Source of the DNA: Patella vulgata
Lineage: Eukaryota > Mollusca > Gastropoda > Patellidae
DNA: 64,000 nucleotides
Direction of reading: 5' to 3'
Assembly: GCF_932274485.2 (NCBI RefSeq)
Contig: NC_065883.2
Span: 69,421,210-69,485,209 of the forward strand
The position numbers and the translations under genes are program-made. Of the stretch, positions 53,943 through 64,000 are shown piece after piece (position 1 is the stretch's first letter; each line of letters begins with the position of its first letter). The notes beneath the pieces were generated by a model. The model saw nothing but the letters and a program-made list of their open reading frames with translations. It was not told where the DNA came from and ran no database searches.

Positions 53943-54005
53943 GAGCCACGGTGGTTCAGTGACTTCGTCCCTAGCTGGCAAACGAGGAGATCCCGGCGCC
54001 ATACT
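53943..54005 (+). repeat. SINE-B head fragment
   Basis: GAGCCACGGTGGTTCAGTGA and GAGATCCCGGCGCCAT; body missing. Confidence 0.65.
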
Positions 54006-54291
54006 CATTAAACCATGAAGATTGAATAGACTATAGACCGGACAAATTTTTATATATCGGAATTAATGGTTAGTACTCTTACATACCATCTTCATCATTC
54101 ATCATTCTTGTAAAGCGTTTAATTTATCGCTGATTTAAATTATTGATCCGTTTGACAGGTTCACGTCGCGTCTTATGGCGAGAGAAAACCACACGATCCC
54201 AGGCAACAAATGTCCGATCCATCGGAATCACAGATAATTATATATTAACCTAATCATATGTTGACTGATATGACATATCTTTACATTTGAT

Positions 54292-54560
54292 GCGGGGGTG
54301 GGGGCGAATGGTTAGCGCGTGTGCATTGTATCATAAGGTCTATTATTGAGCCAACTCGCGTGGTTTAGATTCCCCAGTTGTACGTGACAAGGAGTAGTGT
54401 CACCTGTCCAACCTCATGGGTTTTCTCCGGGTCCTTCGGTTTCCTCCCACAGCTAAAACCCCCCACGCACAAGCGGATTATTGAAATAAAATTGAACCAT
54501 ATGTTAGTCCCGAAATGACCTAGTTTGTGTCGAGTGGACGTTAAACCCTATTTCTCTCTC
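54292..54560 (+). repeat. SINE-A copy
   Basis: GGGGGCGAATGGTTAGCGCG to CGTTAAACCCTATTTCTCTC. An inverted SINE-A head scrap follows (54565-54600). Confidence 0.9.
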
Positions 54561-54600
54561 TCAAACGCACGCGTCAGACCACTCGACCACCCAACCCCTC

Positions 54601-55505
54601 GGGTTATTGGAAAGAAATTGGGGGAGTGGGCGCGACAATCGGTGTTAAGTTTTAAATCTAATTCCTCTGACTCTCTTTCTATAAAGAATAATCAGAAATT
54701 AATGTCTCGTCGACAGCTAAAATATCAAAATAACATTTAAAACTAATTTGTTCATTTATATTAACTAAGTGAAATTAAATTCAATATTCGATTTGACCAA
54801 CTTTAAGTCATATATCAAACCCAATCGTCTTCTTTAAAATCGTTAATACCCATCAATGTCTGTAGCGGCCTTATCGACAACGTGCCAAGCGGCCGACTTC
54901 TGCCAATAAGAAAAGCAAAGCGATAAATCTTAGAAGCCATGTTGGGATAAGATCTCCTTCGAGTCGATTGGAAACGAAGAGACATTTAAAAACTTTGATC
55001 AGTATTTGCCGGTGACCTTTTTACTCGATCAATAAGTTCATTATCGTCGCCAATAGATCGAAGAAACCTCTACCTATAAATACAATTAATAGAAGCGCGA
55101 AAAGAGAGTAATTACCGCCTTAATGTAGTCCCGGATGTCAGGTTATACAGATCTATCATTTCTAGTATTGGAAATAATAAAACCACGCACTTCAGCCACA
55201 TCAAGTGTTAATGAGCAACTTTGTAAATGTCAACTTTTAAACTAATCGAGACTATAAGAGGGTTATACGGACCCTTGATATCCTTACACGTACATTTTCT
55301 TTTTTTAAAAAAAACACCCTTGATTAGGATAGCGATATTTTAAAGTTTTTTTGCACAATAATTGAAGATTTATGAAGTGGGAGTTAAAACCCTCAACAAA
55401 TTCCTGAAATCATTTTGAACAATAATTGGATTGTTGGTGTCGTGTGCGATACTGGACCACATGAGGCACGTGCAGTGAATATTAGGCTAGAAATTAGATG
55501 CTAGA
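54601..55505. other. Intergenic stretch, no gene seen
   Basis: A less AT-biased segment at 54850-55100 contains TATAAATA (55075) but no linked ORF. Confidence 0.4.
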
Positions 55506-55589
55506 TAAAATTGGTAGACATTTTCTGTAATCGCTCCAAGATCCATTATAGTACGGCTAACATATTATTTATCCTTGGGCAACCGACAA

Positions 55590-56150
55590 AATGGCAATCG
55601 GACAACATGGCAATGAACAAAGTGACAATAGACACAACTGAAACAAATAACATTGCAACCTTAAAATGGCAATCTGACAAAATGGCAACCTAATAAAATG
55701 GCAACCGGACAAAATGGCAACCTAATAAAATGGCAACCTAATAAAATGGCTACCTGTCAAAATGGCAACCTAATAAAATGGCAACCTAATAAAATGGCTA
55801 CCTGTCAAAATGGCAACCTAATAAAATGGCAACCTAATAAAATGGCAACCGGACAAAATGGCAACCTAATAAAATGGCAACCTAATAAAATGGCTACCTG
55901 TCAAAACGGCAACCTAATAAAATGGCAACCTAATAAAATGGCTACCTGTCAAAACGGCAACCTAATAAAATGGCAACCTGACAAAACGGCAATGGCAATC
56001 TGACAAAAAAGCAACCGACCAAAATGAGACCCGGACAAAACGGCAACATGGGTAAAAAGAGAACCAGATAAAACGGTAAACGGACAAAATGGCAAAAGAC
56101 AGTGTTAAAAGTGATAAACGGACAACACGGCCAACGGGTAAAATGCAACC
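55590..56150. repeat. 16-bp minisatellite, about 35 units
   Basis: AAAATGGCAACCTAAT with GACA/TGTC variants, decaying to the right. Because 16 is not a multiple of three and the unit lacks stops in most registers, it creates a spurious 101-codon frame at 55698. Confidence 0.95.
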
Positions 56151-56353
56151 GGAAGATTCGTCTAGTGGCAACCGCACAAAATAAAATCTTTCAGTTACTG
56201 GGGCCAATGTGAATTATCAACCCCTTATTATCATTTTAAGGTCACCGAGGTCAATTACAATGTGGATAGGTATATAAAGACTTACGGTGTTCAAAATAAA
56301 CCAAAACATTCCTCCACCCCTCACAACAACCCTTCACCCTTCATCCCTAGCCA

Positions 56354-56645
56354 TTCGAGGGGTTAGATAGCCGAATGATTAGCGCGTGCGCTGTATCATA
56401 AAGTCTGTCATTGAGTCAACTTTCGTTGTTTCGATTCCCGGTTGTACGTGACAAGGCGTAGGATCGTCTGTCCAACCTCGTGGGTTTTCTCTGGGTCCTC
56501 CAATTTCCTCCCACTGCTATCGACCCCTACTCCCAAGCGAATTATTGAAATAAAATTGAATCTATGTTAGTCCCGAAATGACCTAGTTTGTGTCGAGTGG
56601 ACGTTAAACCCATCTCTCTCTCCCTCTCTATCTCTCTCTCTCTCT
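56354..56645 (+). repeat. SINE-A, near full length
   Basis: GGGGTTAGATAGCCGAATGA to (CT)n. Confidence 0.92.
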
Positions 56646-56649
56646 AGAC

Positions 56650-57115
56650 ATTCACACAAATCAAGTCGACAAATATTTTAAACGTCTGTCTAAAACCTAA
56701 AAAGAATCCAGACAAGACGAGAAAAATAAAAACTGTATTTAAGTTAACGATTTATCTAATGTCAAAATGGCGCTCGATAAATTCCAAGTGTTGGTCAATT
56801 ATTCGCATCTCTACGCGTTATCGTTAATACATGCTCATAAATAAATACATAACGATGTACGTAGAGCTTATTGGCGATTGGAAACATCCTGTGTAATTAT
56901 TACAAAATGGCGTGCCAGATGTGACCGTACATTAATTCTTCTATATTTCTTATTGTCGTATATTATTGTATAATTATAAAATATTAATCAGTAACTGTTA
57001 TTACTATAATTAGTAAACATGTGATCATCGTATCTAGGCCATCAACCTACAAAGGGATCGACCGATATTTATTTCCATCATTGGAAAGCAATAGCGTCTT
57101 GTTGTATTGTACTGT
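56650..57115. other. Intergenic stretch, no gene seen
   Basis: AT-rich, nothing recognised. Confidence 0.5.
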
Positions 57116-57117
57116 AC

Positions 57118-57200
57118 ACTGACCCTTAACAGTTGGGTTTCGTAATAAGTGTAGGTCGTAGCGCCGTTGTCCGGGCAAAATTATTCTCATAGCATACAAC
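57118..57200 (+). repeat. SINE-B fragment
   Basis: ACCCTTAACAGTTGGGTTTC, GTCGTAGCGCCGTTGTCCGG. Similar scraps recur at 57640-57780. Confidence 0.7.
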
Positions 57201-57249
57201 ATTAATGTCAAAATTGTTAATTTGTCATAAAACTATGAAAAAAGATTTC

Positions 57250-57290
<41 letters not shown>

Positions 57291-57518
57291 GGAGAGTTTA
57301 ACGCCGACTCGACACAAAATAGATCATTTCGGGACTTGCGCGTAGGGGTCTTCAGCAGTGGGAGGAAACCGGAGGACCCGGGGAAACACAACGAGGTTGG
57401 ACAGGTGACTCTACTCCTTGTCACGTTAAACCGGGGAATCGAAACCAACCACGCCATTTCACTCAATGACAGACCTTATGATACAGCGCGTACGTGCTAA
57501 CCATTCGCCCCCCCCCCA
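57250..57518 (-). repeat. SINE-A, near full length
   Basis: (GA)n, GTTTAACGCCGACTCGACAC to ACGTGCTAACCATTCGCCCC. Confidence 0.9.
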
Positions 57519-57584
57519 GGATTGCTAGGGAGGAAGGGCGAAGGGTTGTTGTGGGTGGTGGGGAAATATTTTCAACACAGATAG

Positions 57585-57636
57585 ACCTTATGATACAGCG
57601 CGCACGTACTAACCATTCGACCATCCAACCCCCCGA
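57585..57636 (-). repeat. SINE-A head fragment
   Basis: CCTTATGATACAGCGCGCAC, CATTCGACCATCCAACCCCC. Confidence 0.9.
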
Positions 57637-58117
57637 TTTCGAAATAAGAGTAGGCAGTAGCGCCGTTGTCCGCGCAACAATATCCTAATATCATGGATGT
57701 CGAAATTGTTAATTTGTCATATCTCCGTGAAAAACGATTTCGAAATAAGAGTAGGTCGTAGCGCCGTTGTGAATGCCGACATTGTTAATTTGTCATATTT
57801 CTGTGAAACATTTTTTGACTGATTTTTTTTTCAGATTCAACTGAACAAGGAAGGGATTAGCAATCCATCAAATGACATTGCGAGATTCTGACTGGACGAA
57901 AAGTGTGGTCGAATCGACAATAAACCCGAATTACTACGTATAAATATTACAGTGTACAGTTTTTTTCATTGTTGTGCTCAATGGTCTTCCTCAACTCAAA
58001 TCTTTACTGACAAAAAAATCTTTCTGAAACATTTTTGGACTGATTTTCCTTTTTAGATTCAACTTTCAGATTGGCTGAAGAACCCATCAGATGACATTAT
58101 GTAAGATGTAGATGGGG

Positions 58118-58408
58118 AGCAAGAGAGAGAGATACAGACAGACATGGGGTTTAACGTCCACTCGACATAAACTAGGTCATTTCAGGACTAAAATATGGTT
58201 CAATTTTATTTCTATAAATCGCTTGCGCGTAGGGGTCTTTAGCAGTGGGAGAAAACCGGAGGACCCGGAGAAAACCCACGAGATTGGACAGGCGACCCTA
58301 CTCCTTGTCACGTACAACCGGGGATTCGAAACCACGCCAGTTGACTTAATGACAGACCTTATGATACAGCACGCACGTGCTAACCATTCGGCCATCCAAC
58401 CACCCCTA
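58118..58408 (-). repeat. SINE-A, full-length, well preserved
   Basis: GGGGTTTAACGTCCACTCGA to CATTCGGCCATCCAACCACC. All blocks intact, few changes from the reference copy. Confidence 0.94.
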
Positions 58409-58689
58409 CAAACTCAGCCACCATGGCCCCCAAAGATGCCGTAATAGATAGATCTAGCTCTTGCATAACGCATCTTTAAAGATTGTCAAACATTACAATA
58501 TTGATTAGAAGTTTCTATAATATAATCTCCTGTATAACTAACGTTAATTGTCACCGTAAACCAGTGTTTTAAAACATCCATTCCTTCAAAAAGTATCGAA
58601 AATAGTATTGTTTATGGTACAGTTCGCAATCAGTGATCGATTCACCCATTGGATATACACATCCTTCAAGCTTTATGTGCAAATGGGTT

Positions 58690-59650
58690 ATTTGTAAGCC
58701 TGGGCTAGATATAGAACGGTCTCACAATATTTCTATGGCGCCTAACACACATGAAGCGATTTTGCGCAAACAAAAGATTGAAAACCGATTCAAACTTACG
58801 CAAGCAAGTGAAAATCTCATTTTATGGCCACCTGCCTAGTTCCTTAGCAGCTTGACGGGCTCGCATGATCCTTTAATACCGAAGACAAAGTAGGTGGAAC
58901 TTTGGTTGCGCTTATCGCACATACAGCGATTTTGCGCAAAACAAACATTGCGCCAACAAACAAAAAAAAACTTTTTGTATGGCCACATGCCTAGTTTCTT
59001 AATAGCACGAGTGACTCGCATTGACATTTGAACTCGAAGACAAAATACATGTAGAGGGAACTTGTACGGTATCTAACGCACCGAAAGCCATTTTCCGCAT
59101 ACAAAAATTTGACAGCTCGACGGATCTGGTTGAGCATTTGAAACCAAAAACAAAATAAATGAATATTGGATGGCGCCCATGTACATCAAGCGATTTTTTG
59201 CAAACAAAAGATTGAAAAATGAGTCAAACTTGCGCCAAAACCATGGCCACGTGCCTATAGTTCCTTCATAGCACGAGGAGCCCACCGGAACATTTGAAAC
59301 CGAAGACAAAATAAATGGAAACTGGATTTCAATAAAGCTCTGCGATAGCGCTGTGAGTAATGCGACACTAAGAACGACTACAACCAAACATGCGCAAAGA
59401 AACCAAAACCCCTTTTAATGACCACTTGCCTGGTTCCTTAACAGCATGAGGGACCTGCCCGCATGAACATTTGAAACCAAAGACATGTGAGTAATGCGAC
59501 AGTAAGAACGACTACAACCAAACATGCGCAAAGAAACCAAAACCCTTTTTAATGACCACTTGCCTGGTTCCTTAACAGCATGAGGGACCTGCCCGCATGA
59601 ACATTTGAAACCAAAGACATGTGAGTAATGCGACAGTAAGACCGAACACA
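58690..59650. repeat. Satellite-like tandem repeat of about 135-175 bp, about 6 copies
   Basis: Units contain GCGATTTTGCGCAAACAAAA, TGGCCAC.TGCCT.GTT.CTTA, GCACGAG and TTTGAAACC.AAGACAAA. The last two copies (about 59352-59486 and 59487-59621) are nearly identical over 134 bp, a recent duplication. Confidence 0.85.
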
Positions 59651-59969
59651 ATCAAATAATGTAATTAATAAATGAATGAATGGATGATTTAGCATTAGCT
59701 GTAATTACTAACTTAATAGTCTGATTACTATAAATCGTCTTTGATCATTTTACTTGGAATTAATAACGTGAATCAAGTTAATTTCTCTAAACGAAAAACA
59801 AGTAAATACAAGTCTCAAAGGGCTGCGATCTAACAACAAACACTGCTTTCTCATTTTGATAGCAATTTCATTAAAATCTGTTAATGTAATTTCTAATCAA
59901 GGTGTCTTTGAACTTCTACATTGATAAGAAATTCTCAAAGTGATCTATTTCTAACTCGTGTTGTAAATA

Positions 59970-60158
59970 GAGAGATAGAGAGAGGGGGGGGGGGGTAACG
60001 TCCACTCGATACAAACTAGGTCATTTCGGGGCTAACATATGGTTTAATTTCATTTCAATAATTCGCTTGCGCGTAGGGGTCTTTAGCAGTGGGAGGAAAC
60101 CGGAGGACCCGGAAAAAACCCACGAGGTTGGACTGGCGACCCTACTCCTTGTCACTGT
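59970..60158 (-). repeat. SINE-A, 5'-truncated
   Basis: GA and G runs, ACGTCCACTCGATACAAACT to CGACCCTACTCCTTGTCAC. Confidence 0.92.
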
Positions 60159-60309
60159 TGTAAATTGAGTGGACACACCCCACGCAATGCACATCAAGTA
60201 AACAAACAAGGATGCGGGTTTTGAAAAAGAGGAGAACGGAGGTTTGTTTAAAGATTCGTCAACGTTATACATCGATCATTTTGAGACTAACATATGGTTG
60301 GTTTTATGT

Positions 60310-60500
60310 TTACTGGTTATGTGTGCCATATGAGGGAAGAATTTTGCCTGGACAGCAGCGTGTGTGTCTACTCCTCTTCGAATTGGTTCTTTTACATGTA
60401 CGTGCATGCTAATCTGAAAATGGTTGGAACGCAATTTTTTGTCCCATCCGAAGGACCAGACACACTTGTCTCGAACAATTTGAGAAATTCACACAGACAG
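60310..60500 (-). repeat. SINE-B, diverged
   Basis: GCCATATGAGGGAAGAATTT, TTGCCTGGACAGCAGCG, TTTTTTGTCCCATCCGAAGG. Confidence 0.7.
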
Positions 60501-60591
60501 CGACTGATTTAGGGCTTTCTAGAATCCCCGATACCACGTCTCATTTGAGAAATTCACACAGGCAACGATTGTATAAACTTTATCTGTGTTA

Positions 60592-60825
60592 GGTGGGGTG
60601 GGGGAATGGTTAGCGCGTGTGCGCTGTATCATAAGGTCTGTCATTTACGCGACAAGGAGTAGGGTCACTTGTCCAACCACATGGATTTCTCCGGGCTCTC
60701 CTGTTCCCTCCCATCCCTACGCGCAAGCGAATTATTGAAATTAAATTGAACCATATGTTAGTCCCGAAATGACCTAGTTTGTGTCGAATGAACGTTAAAC
60801 CCCATTCTTTCTCTCCCCCTTTGTG
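60592..60825 (+). repeat. SINE-A with internal deletions
   Basis: GTGGGGTGGGGGAATGGTTA, AGTAGGGTCACTTGTCCAAC, CGTTAAACCCCATTCTTTCT. Confidence 0.88.
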
Positions 60826-60894
60826 ACATCACTATTGTGGAACAGACGTTAAATGACCGAGCCATTACTACATAATGAAATGAAATAGGGTTTC

Positions 60895-61160
60895 ACGTCC
60901 CACTTTTTTGAGGGAAATATTGCCCAGACAACGGCACCACAGCATACCCCTTTTTCGAATTATCTCCCCCTCTCTCGCTCTCTCTTAAACTTTTTCTAGA
61001 ACATCGGATAACACTCCTCAGAGATGCTCACACAGGGAAATATTGCCCAGACAACGGCACCACGGCATACCCCTTTTTCGAATTATCCCTCTCTCTCTCT
61101 CGCTCTCTCTTAAACTTTTTCTAGAACATCAGATAACACTCCTCAGAGATGCTCACACAG
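60895..61160. repeat. Tandem duplication of about 125 bp, including a SINE-B scrap
   Basis: GGGAAATATTGCCCAGACAA, CATACCCCTTTTTCGAATTA, TTTTTCTAGAACATC and CACTCCTCAGAGATGCTCAC occur in the same order at 60913 and 61036. Confidence 0.9.
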
Positions 61161-61164
61161 CCAA

Positions 61165-61695
61165 CACGTGTTTTAATCATAATTGTGTATTCTAACATCC
61201 ATTATACAAAAGAGAAATTCTGGTTATTAAGTCTGAATTTGAATACAATGAGAAATATGAGCTGTATTTTTACAGTCAATAAATGGCGACCAGGACCCAA
61301 CAAAGATCAATAGTATTCATTCTTCTCGTTCTCATCAACCAAACCCACAAAGAGATTTAATAATCACATCCAATTAACGTAACTTTCACACAAAAAATAA
61401 CCGAATAATCCCAGGTGACTAGGTCTAGCGTCAAATAATGACTTCTTCCCGCCATTTTTCTTTATTATTTAAGATACAAATCCCGATAACAATGGACACA
61501 GACTTTGTGTTTTTCAGATAAAATGGCCCCCAAGCCCCCAAACAATCTATCGGAACGTATTTAAAGAGCTCTGAGGCGTCTGTCAGAAAAATAGGACAAA
61601 ACTAGAGGTAAAAGTACACATATCTGTAACTTTATATAAAGAAGGCTTAGGGTTATTTCGGAACTTACATATTTGCGTACAAAACTTGAGCTAAG
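61165..61695. other. Intergenic stretch, no gene seen
   Basis: AT-rich; no recognised coding sequence. Confidence 0.5.
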
Positions 61696-61699
61696 AGTA

Positions 61700-62365
61700 T
61701 TCATCTGTAGCTTTAAATAAAGAGAAGTTGCGGTTTAGGTTTAACGTCCGTGCACCACGAACTAGGTCATTTTGAGACTAACATATTTGCGGACCAAGTC
61801 AAGGCTAGAGTACATACATCTGTAGCTGTAAATAAAGATCGGAACATACATATCTGTGGACAAAACTAGAATTCAGAGTACACATGGCTGTAGCTTTAAA
61901 TAAAGAGAGGGATTGAGGTTTAACGTCCACTCAACACATTTCAAGTGTTGGCTGGGATCAAAGTGGATTCAAAAGAGGAAGGCACAAGGAAATAAATAGG
62001 GTTTGCGTCTACTAAAAAAACTAGGTAATTTCGGGACTAGAATAGTTCAATAATTGGCTCGGAACACAGTGGAATCTAGAGATAGGGGTCTATAGAAGTG
62101 GGAGGAAACCGGAGGCAAACTACTCACTGCGCAATCTCCGTCGAGAAAACGCTCCTGTACCGCAAAGGCTGTTTTGGGTTCCTTTAAAAGATTTGGGACA
62201 AATGGGCACAAACTATTCATTTATTTCGGGAATAACACAATGTTTTGAGTTCAATAATTCGCTCACCCCCAGGACTCTTTAACATTTGGGGGGGGGGGGG
62301 GCAGACGACCCTACTTGTAGTCACGTACAAGCTTGGAGGATCGAAACCAAGCCTCTTGACACAAT
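61700..62365 (-). repeat. Cluster of old SINE-A fragments
   Basis: GGTTTAACGTCC recurs at 61735 and 61915; GTGGGAGGAAACCGGAGG at 62098; GACGACCCTACTTGTAGTCA near 62305. A short unit with ATCTGTAGCT..AAATAAAGA repeats four times between 61625 and 61910. Confidence 0.7.
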
Positions 62366-62369
62366 GTGT

Positions 62370-63000
62370 TTGGAACTCTCAGACAAATATAGAAACCACA
62401 TGTATAAGTCCCGAAACTTCAAATATCCATATATGTAAAGCGTCCATTGCTGAAGCCCATTTACGCAATAAGTCTAACTTCAATAAAAAGATAATTTAGT
62501 TCCGTGAATAAAGGCTAATATTTGAGAGTTATCACCCTTAAATTTGATCTTCTCTCGCGAAGTAAAGAAATGGTTAAGCATTAGTAAAGTCATCTAATGG
62601 CGGATTGCCTTAGTGAATTGGAGAATATGAACTAATTAGTGAGAATTAGTAAAGGGAATCTCTAGACGGTTTTCAGTCGACCCACCCTCGGGTTATGGGA
62701 GATTAGTCTATATACTTTTATGCCAGCACAAGAATGTTTTTATACATCAGACGTATCTAAAAATAAAGTTTATCTTCGCCTTCGGTGTCGGATTCATCAG
62801 ACATAGCATTATATTTTTTTTTATATCCAGAGAAAGTTGGCGAGATGCAATGACGTTTATGGAAGACTCTTACCATGCCTCGAGTTTAAACACTTTGACT
62901 TATTTGCTTTTTTTTTTCTAAAATGTAACGAAAGCTTAAAGCATCATTTAATTTCCGGGATATCGTTCATGATAATAGAGTTTCAAGTAGATCCCTGTAT
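62370..63000. other. Intergenic stretch, no gene seen
   Basis: Nothing recognised. Confidence 0.5.
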
Positions 63001-63001
63001 G

Positions 63002-63265
63002 ACATGAAATGGGGTTTAACGTCCTACTTTTCTGCACCGACTGGGCTAATGAAGACAGACCTACACTATACAGTGTGTTATTAAGGACATTTTGCTCGGA
63101 CAGTGGTGCTACGGCCTACTCTTATATCGAATTCCATGTGTCAATGGTTCTTTTGCGTGCACAACAACGTGTACACGGGATATCTTTTTTTCGTACCTTT
63201 CGAACCACTAGACACTGTCATAGTAAGGCATCACCGTTCGGCAGCACTGAAAACGAGGTAGCAAA
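63002..63265 (-). repeat. SINE-B copy
   Basis: ATGAAATGGGGTTTAACGTC, GGGCTAATGAAGACAGACCT, GTACACGGGATATC; head missing. Confidence 0.88.
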
Positions 63266-63330
63266 CAAACTGTCCTAGAAGAGAAGAGAACGCAAGTGGT
63301 GATTATACCCAGTATGGTGTTAGCACATCT

Positions 63331-63587
63331 AGGGAGAGAAAGAGAGAAATGGGGTTTAACGTCCACTCGACACAAACCAGGTCATTTCGGGACCAACACA
63401 TGGTTCAATTTTATTTCAACAATTCGCTTGTGCGTTGAGGTCTTTAGCAGTGTGAGGAAACCGGAGGACCCGGAAAAAACCCACGAGGTTGGACAGGAGA
63501 CCCTACTCCTTGACTGACTCAACGACTGACCTTATGATACAGCGCACACGTGCTAATCATTCCGCTATCCACCCCCCCCCCCAGCAC
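63331..63587 (-). repeat. SINE-A copy
   Basis: GAAATGGGGTTTAACGTCCA to GATACAGCGCACACGTGCTA and a C run. Confidence 0.92.
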
Positions 63588-64000
63588 AATTAGGTAATTA
63601 ATAGGAAAAAAAATTCACCGTGAACATAAAACTACTGTACTCACCCATTCTAAATCAACCTTTATATGTATCCACATTTGATTAGAATAAAATAAAACAT
63701 AACATAGTTATTCTCCATGATTGCTGAAGTTCTGGTTATAACTATATTAATTAACATGAGCAGGTAACACACAGGTAGATCTATTGATAACGTGTCGCTT
63801 TATTTATATTCAGATGCTTAACGCATGCAGATCCCTGACTAGGTCGAGATTCCCTTGTCGCTTTACACTCATCTATAACAATTTACAAAGCTTAAATATC
63901 GCGAATAATTATCATATCAAAGAACAGTATCAGATAGACAATGCAGCCATTAAAGTCAAACACAGAACAAACTGTACATGAGTACCGATCAGACAACACT

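Noticed and set aside
55698-56003. 101-codon ORF with NKMATCQNGNLIKWQP repeats
   Set aside because: It is the translation of a 16-bp DNA minisatellite; three units give a 16-residue cycle in one frame. No start context or conserved domain.
58112-58444. 110-codon ORF, and similar ORFs at 13662, 29391, 44943 and 45004
   Set aside because: All are readings of SINE-A (phrases such as RVACPTSWVFSGSSGFLPLL or VGVFSSGRKPEDPEKTHEVG recur in each copy), not host genes.
1-64000. LTR retrotransposons, retroviral or Polinton copies, LINE reverse transcriptase
   Set aside because: No reverse transcriptase, integrase, capsid or polymerase-like motif in any frame, and no long direct repeats with TG/CA ends were seen.

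Overview
This is an AT-rich, repeat-packed animal nuclear window. Introns with GT/AG boundaries, tRNA-derived SINEs and many short inverted-repeat DNA elements mark it as metazoan. A glycosyl hydrolase 5 (GH5) mannanase-like gene of the kind known from plant- and algae-eating molluscs, plus SINEs with a conserved central domain, point to a marine mollusc, probably a gastropod; that assignment is inference. I see no LTR retroelement, LINE reverse transcriptase, Polinton, CRISPR array or free-standing tRNA/rRNA gene.

Three host genes are supported, all on the minus strand. (1) 459-3739: a two-exon class B/Methuselah-like GPCR of 918 aa, with a signal peptide, a somatomedin-B-like cysteine module, a long extracellular region and seven membrane segments. 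Both splice sites and the reading frame are visible. (2) 14309-22140: a multi-exon GH5 endo-beta-mannanase-like gene. Its signal-peptide exon, the exon with the catalytic acid (NEP) and the exon with the nucleophile (SEF) are readable and splice phases agree across the boundaries I could define. One expected exon was not found, and the exon 2/3 region has a frame conflict and a duplicated exon head, so integrity is open. (3) 49724-51853: a 709-aa class A GPCR with an uninterrupted coding region, most like muscarinic acetylcholine receptors, with a very long third intracellular loop and unusual residues at two ligand-pocket positions.

The rest is mostly repeats. Two SINE families dominate. SINE-A is about 280 bp, has a tRNA-like head with an A box TGGCCGAATGG, and ends in ACGTTAAACCCCATTTC plus (CT)n. 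SINE-B is about 375 bp, has A box TGGCTAAGTGG and B box GTTCGATCC, and ends in the same ACGTTAAACCCCATTTC plus (ATTTC)n. Several copies have intact 9-12 bp target duplications, and SINE-A copies sit inside SINE-B copies. DNA elements include a 1.2-kb hAT remnant with a perfect 8-bp target duplication, a second terminal-inverted-repeat element carrying a 58-codon ORF, at least seven MITE or foldback families (named here MITE-1, C, D, E, F, G, I), and a long foldback upstream of the first GPCR. Minisatellites with units of 16, 24, 43, 44 and about 76 bp are spread through the intergenic space.

The genes show no operon-like or shared-pathway arrangement: two are cell-surface receptors and one is a secreted digestive enzyme. 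The most useful observations are how mobile elements touch the genes: a MITE abuts the first GPCR stop codon and contains the nearest poly(A) signal, SINEs fill that receptor's intron, and SINEs and MITEs fill the mannanase introns.
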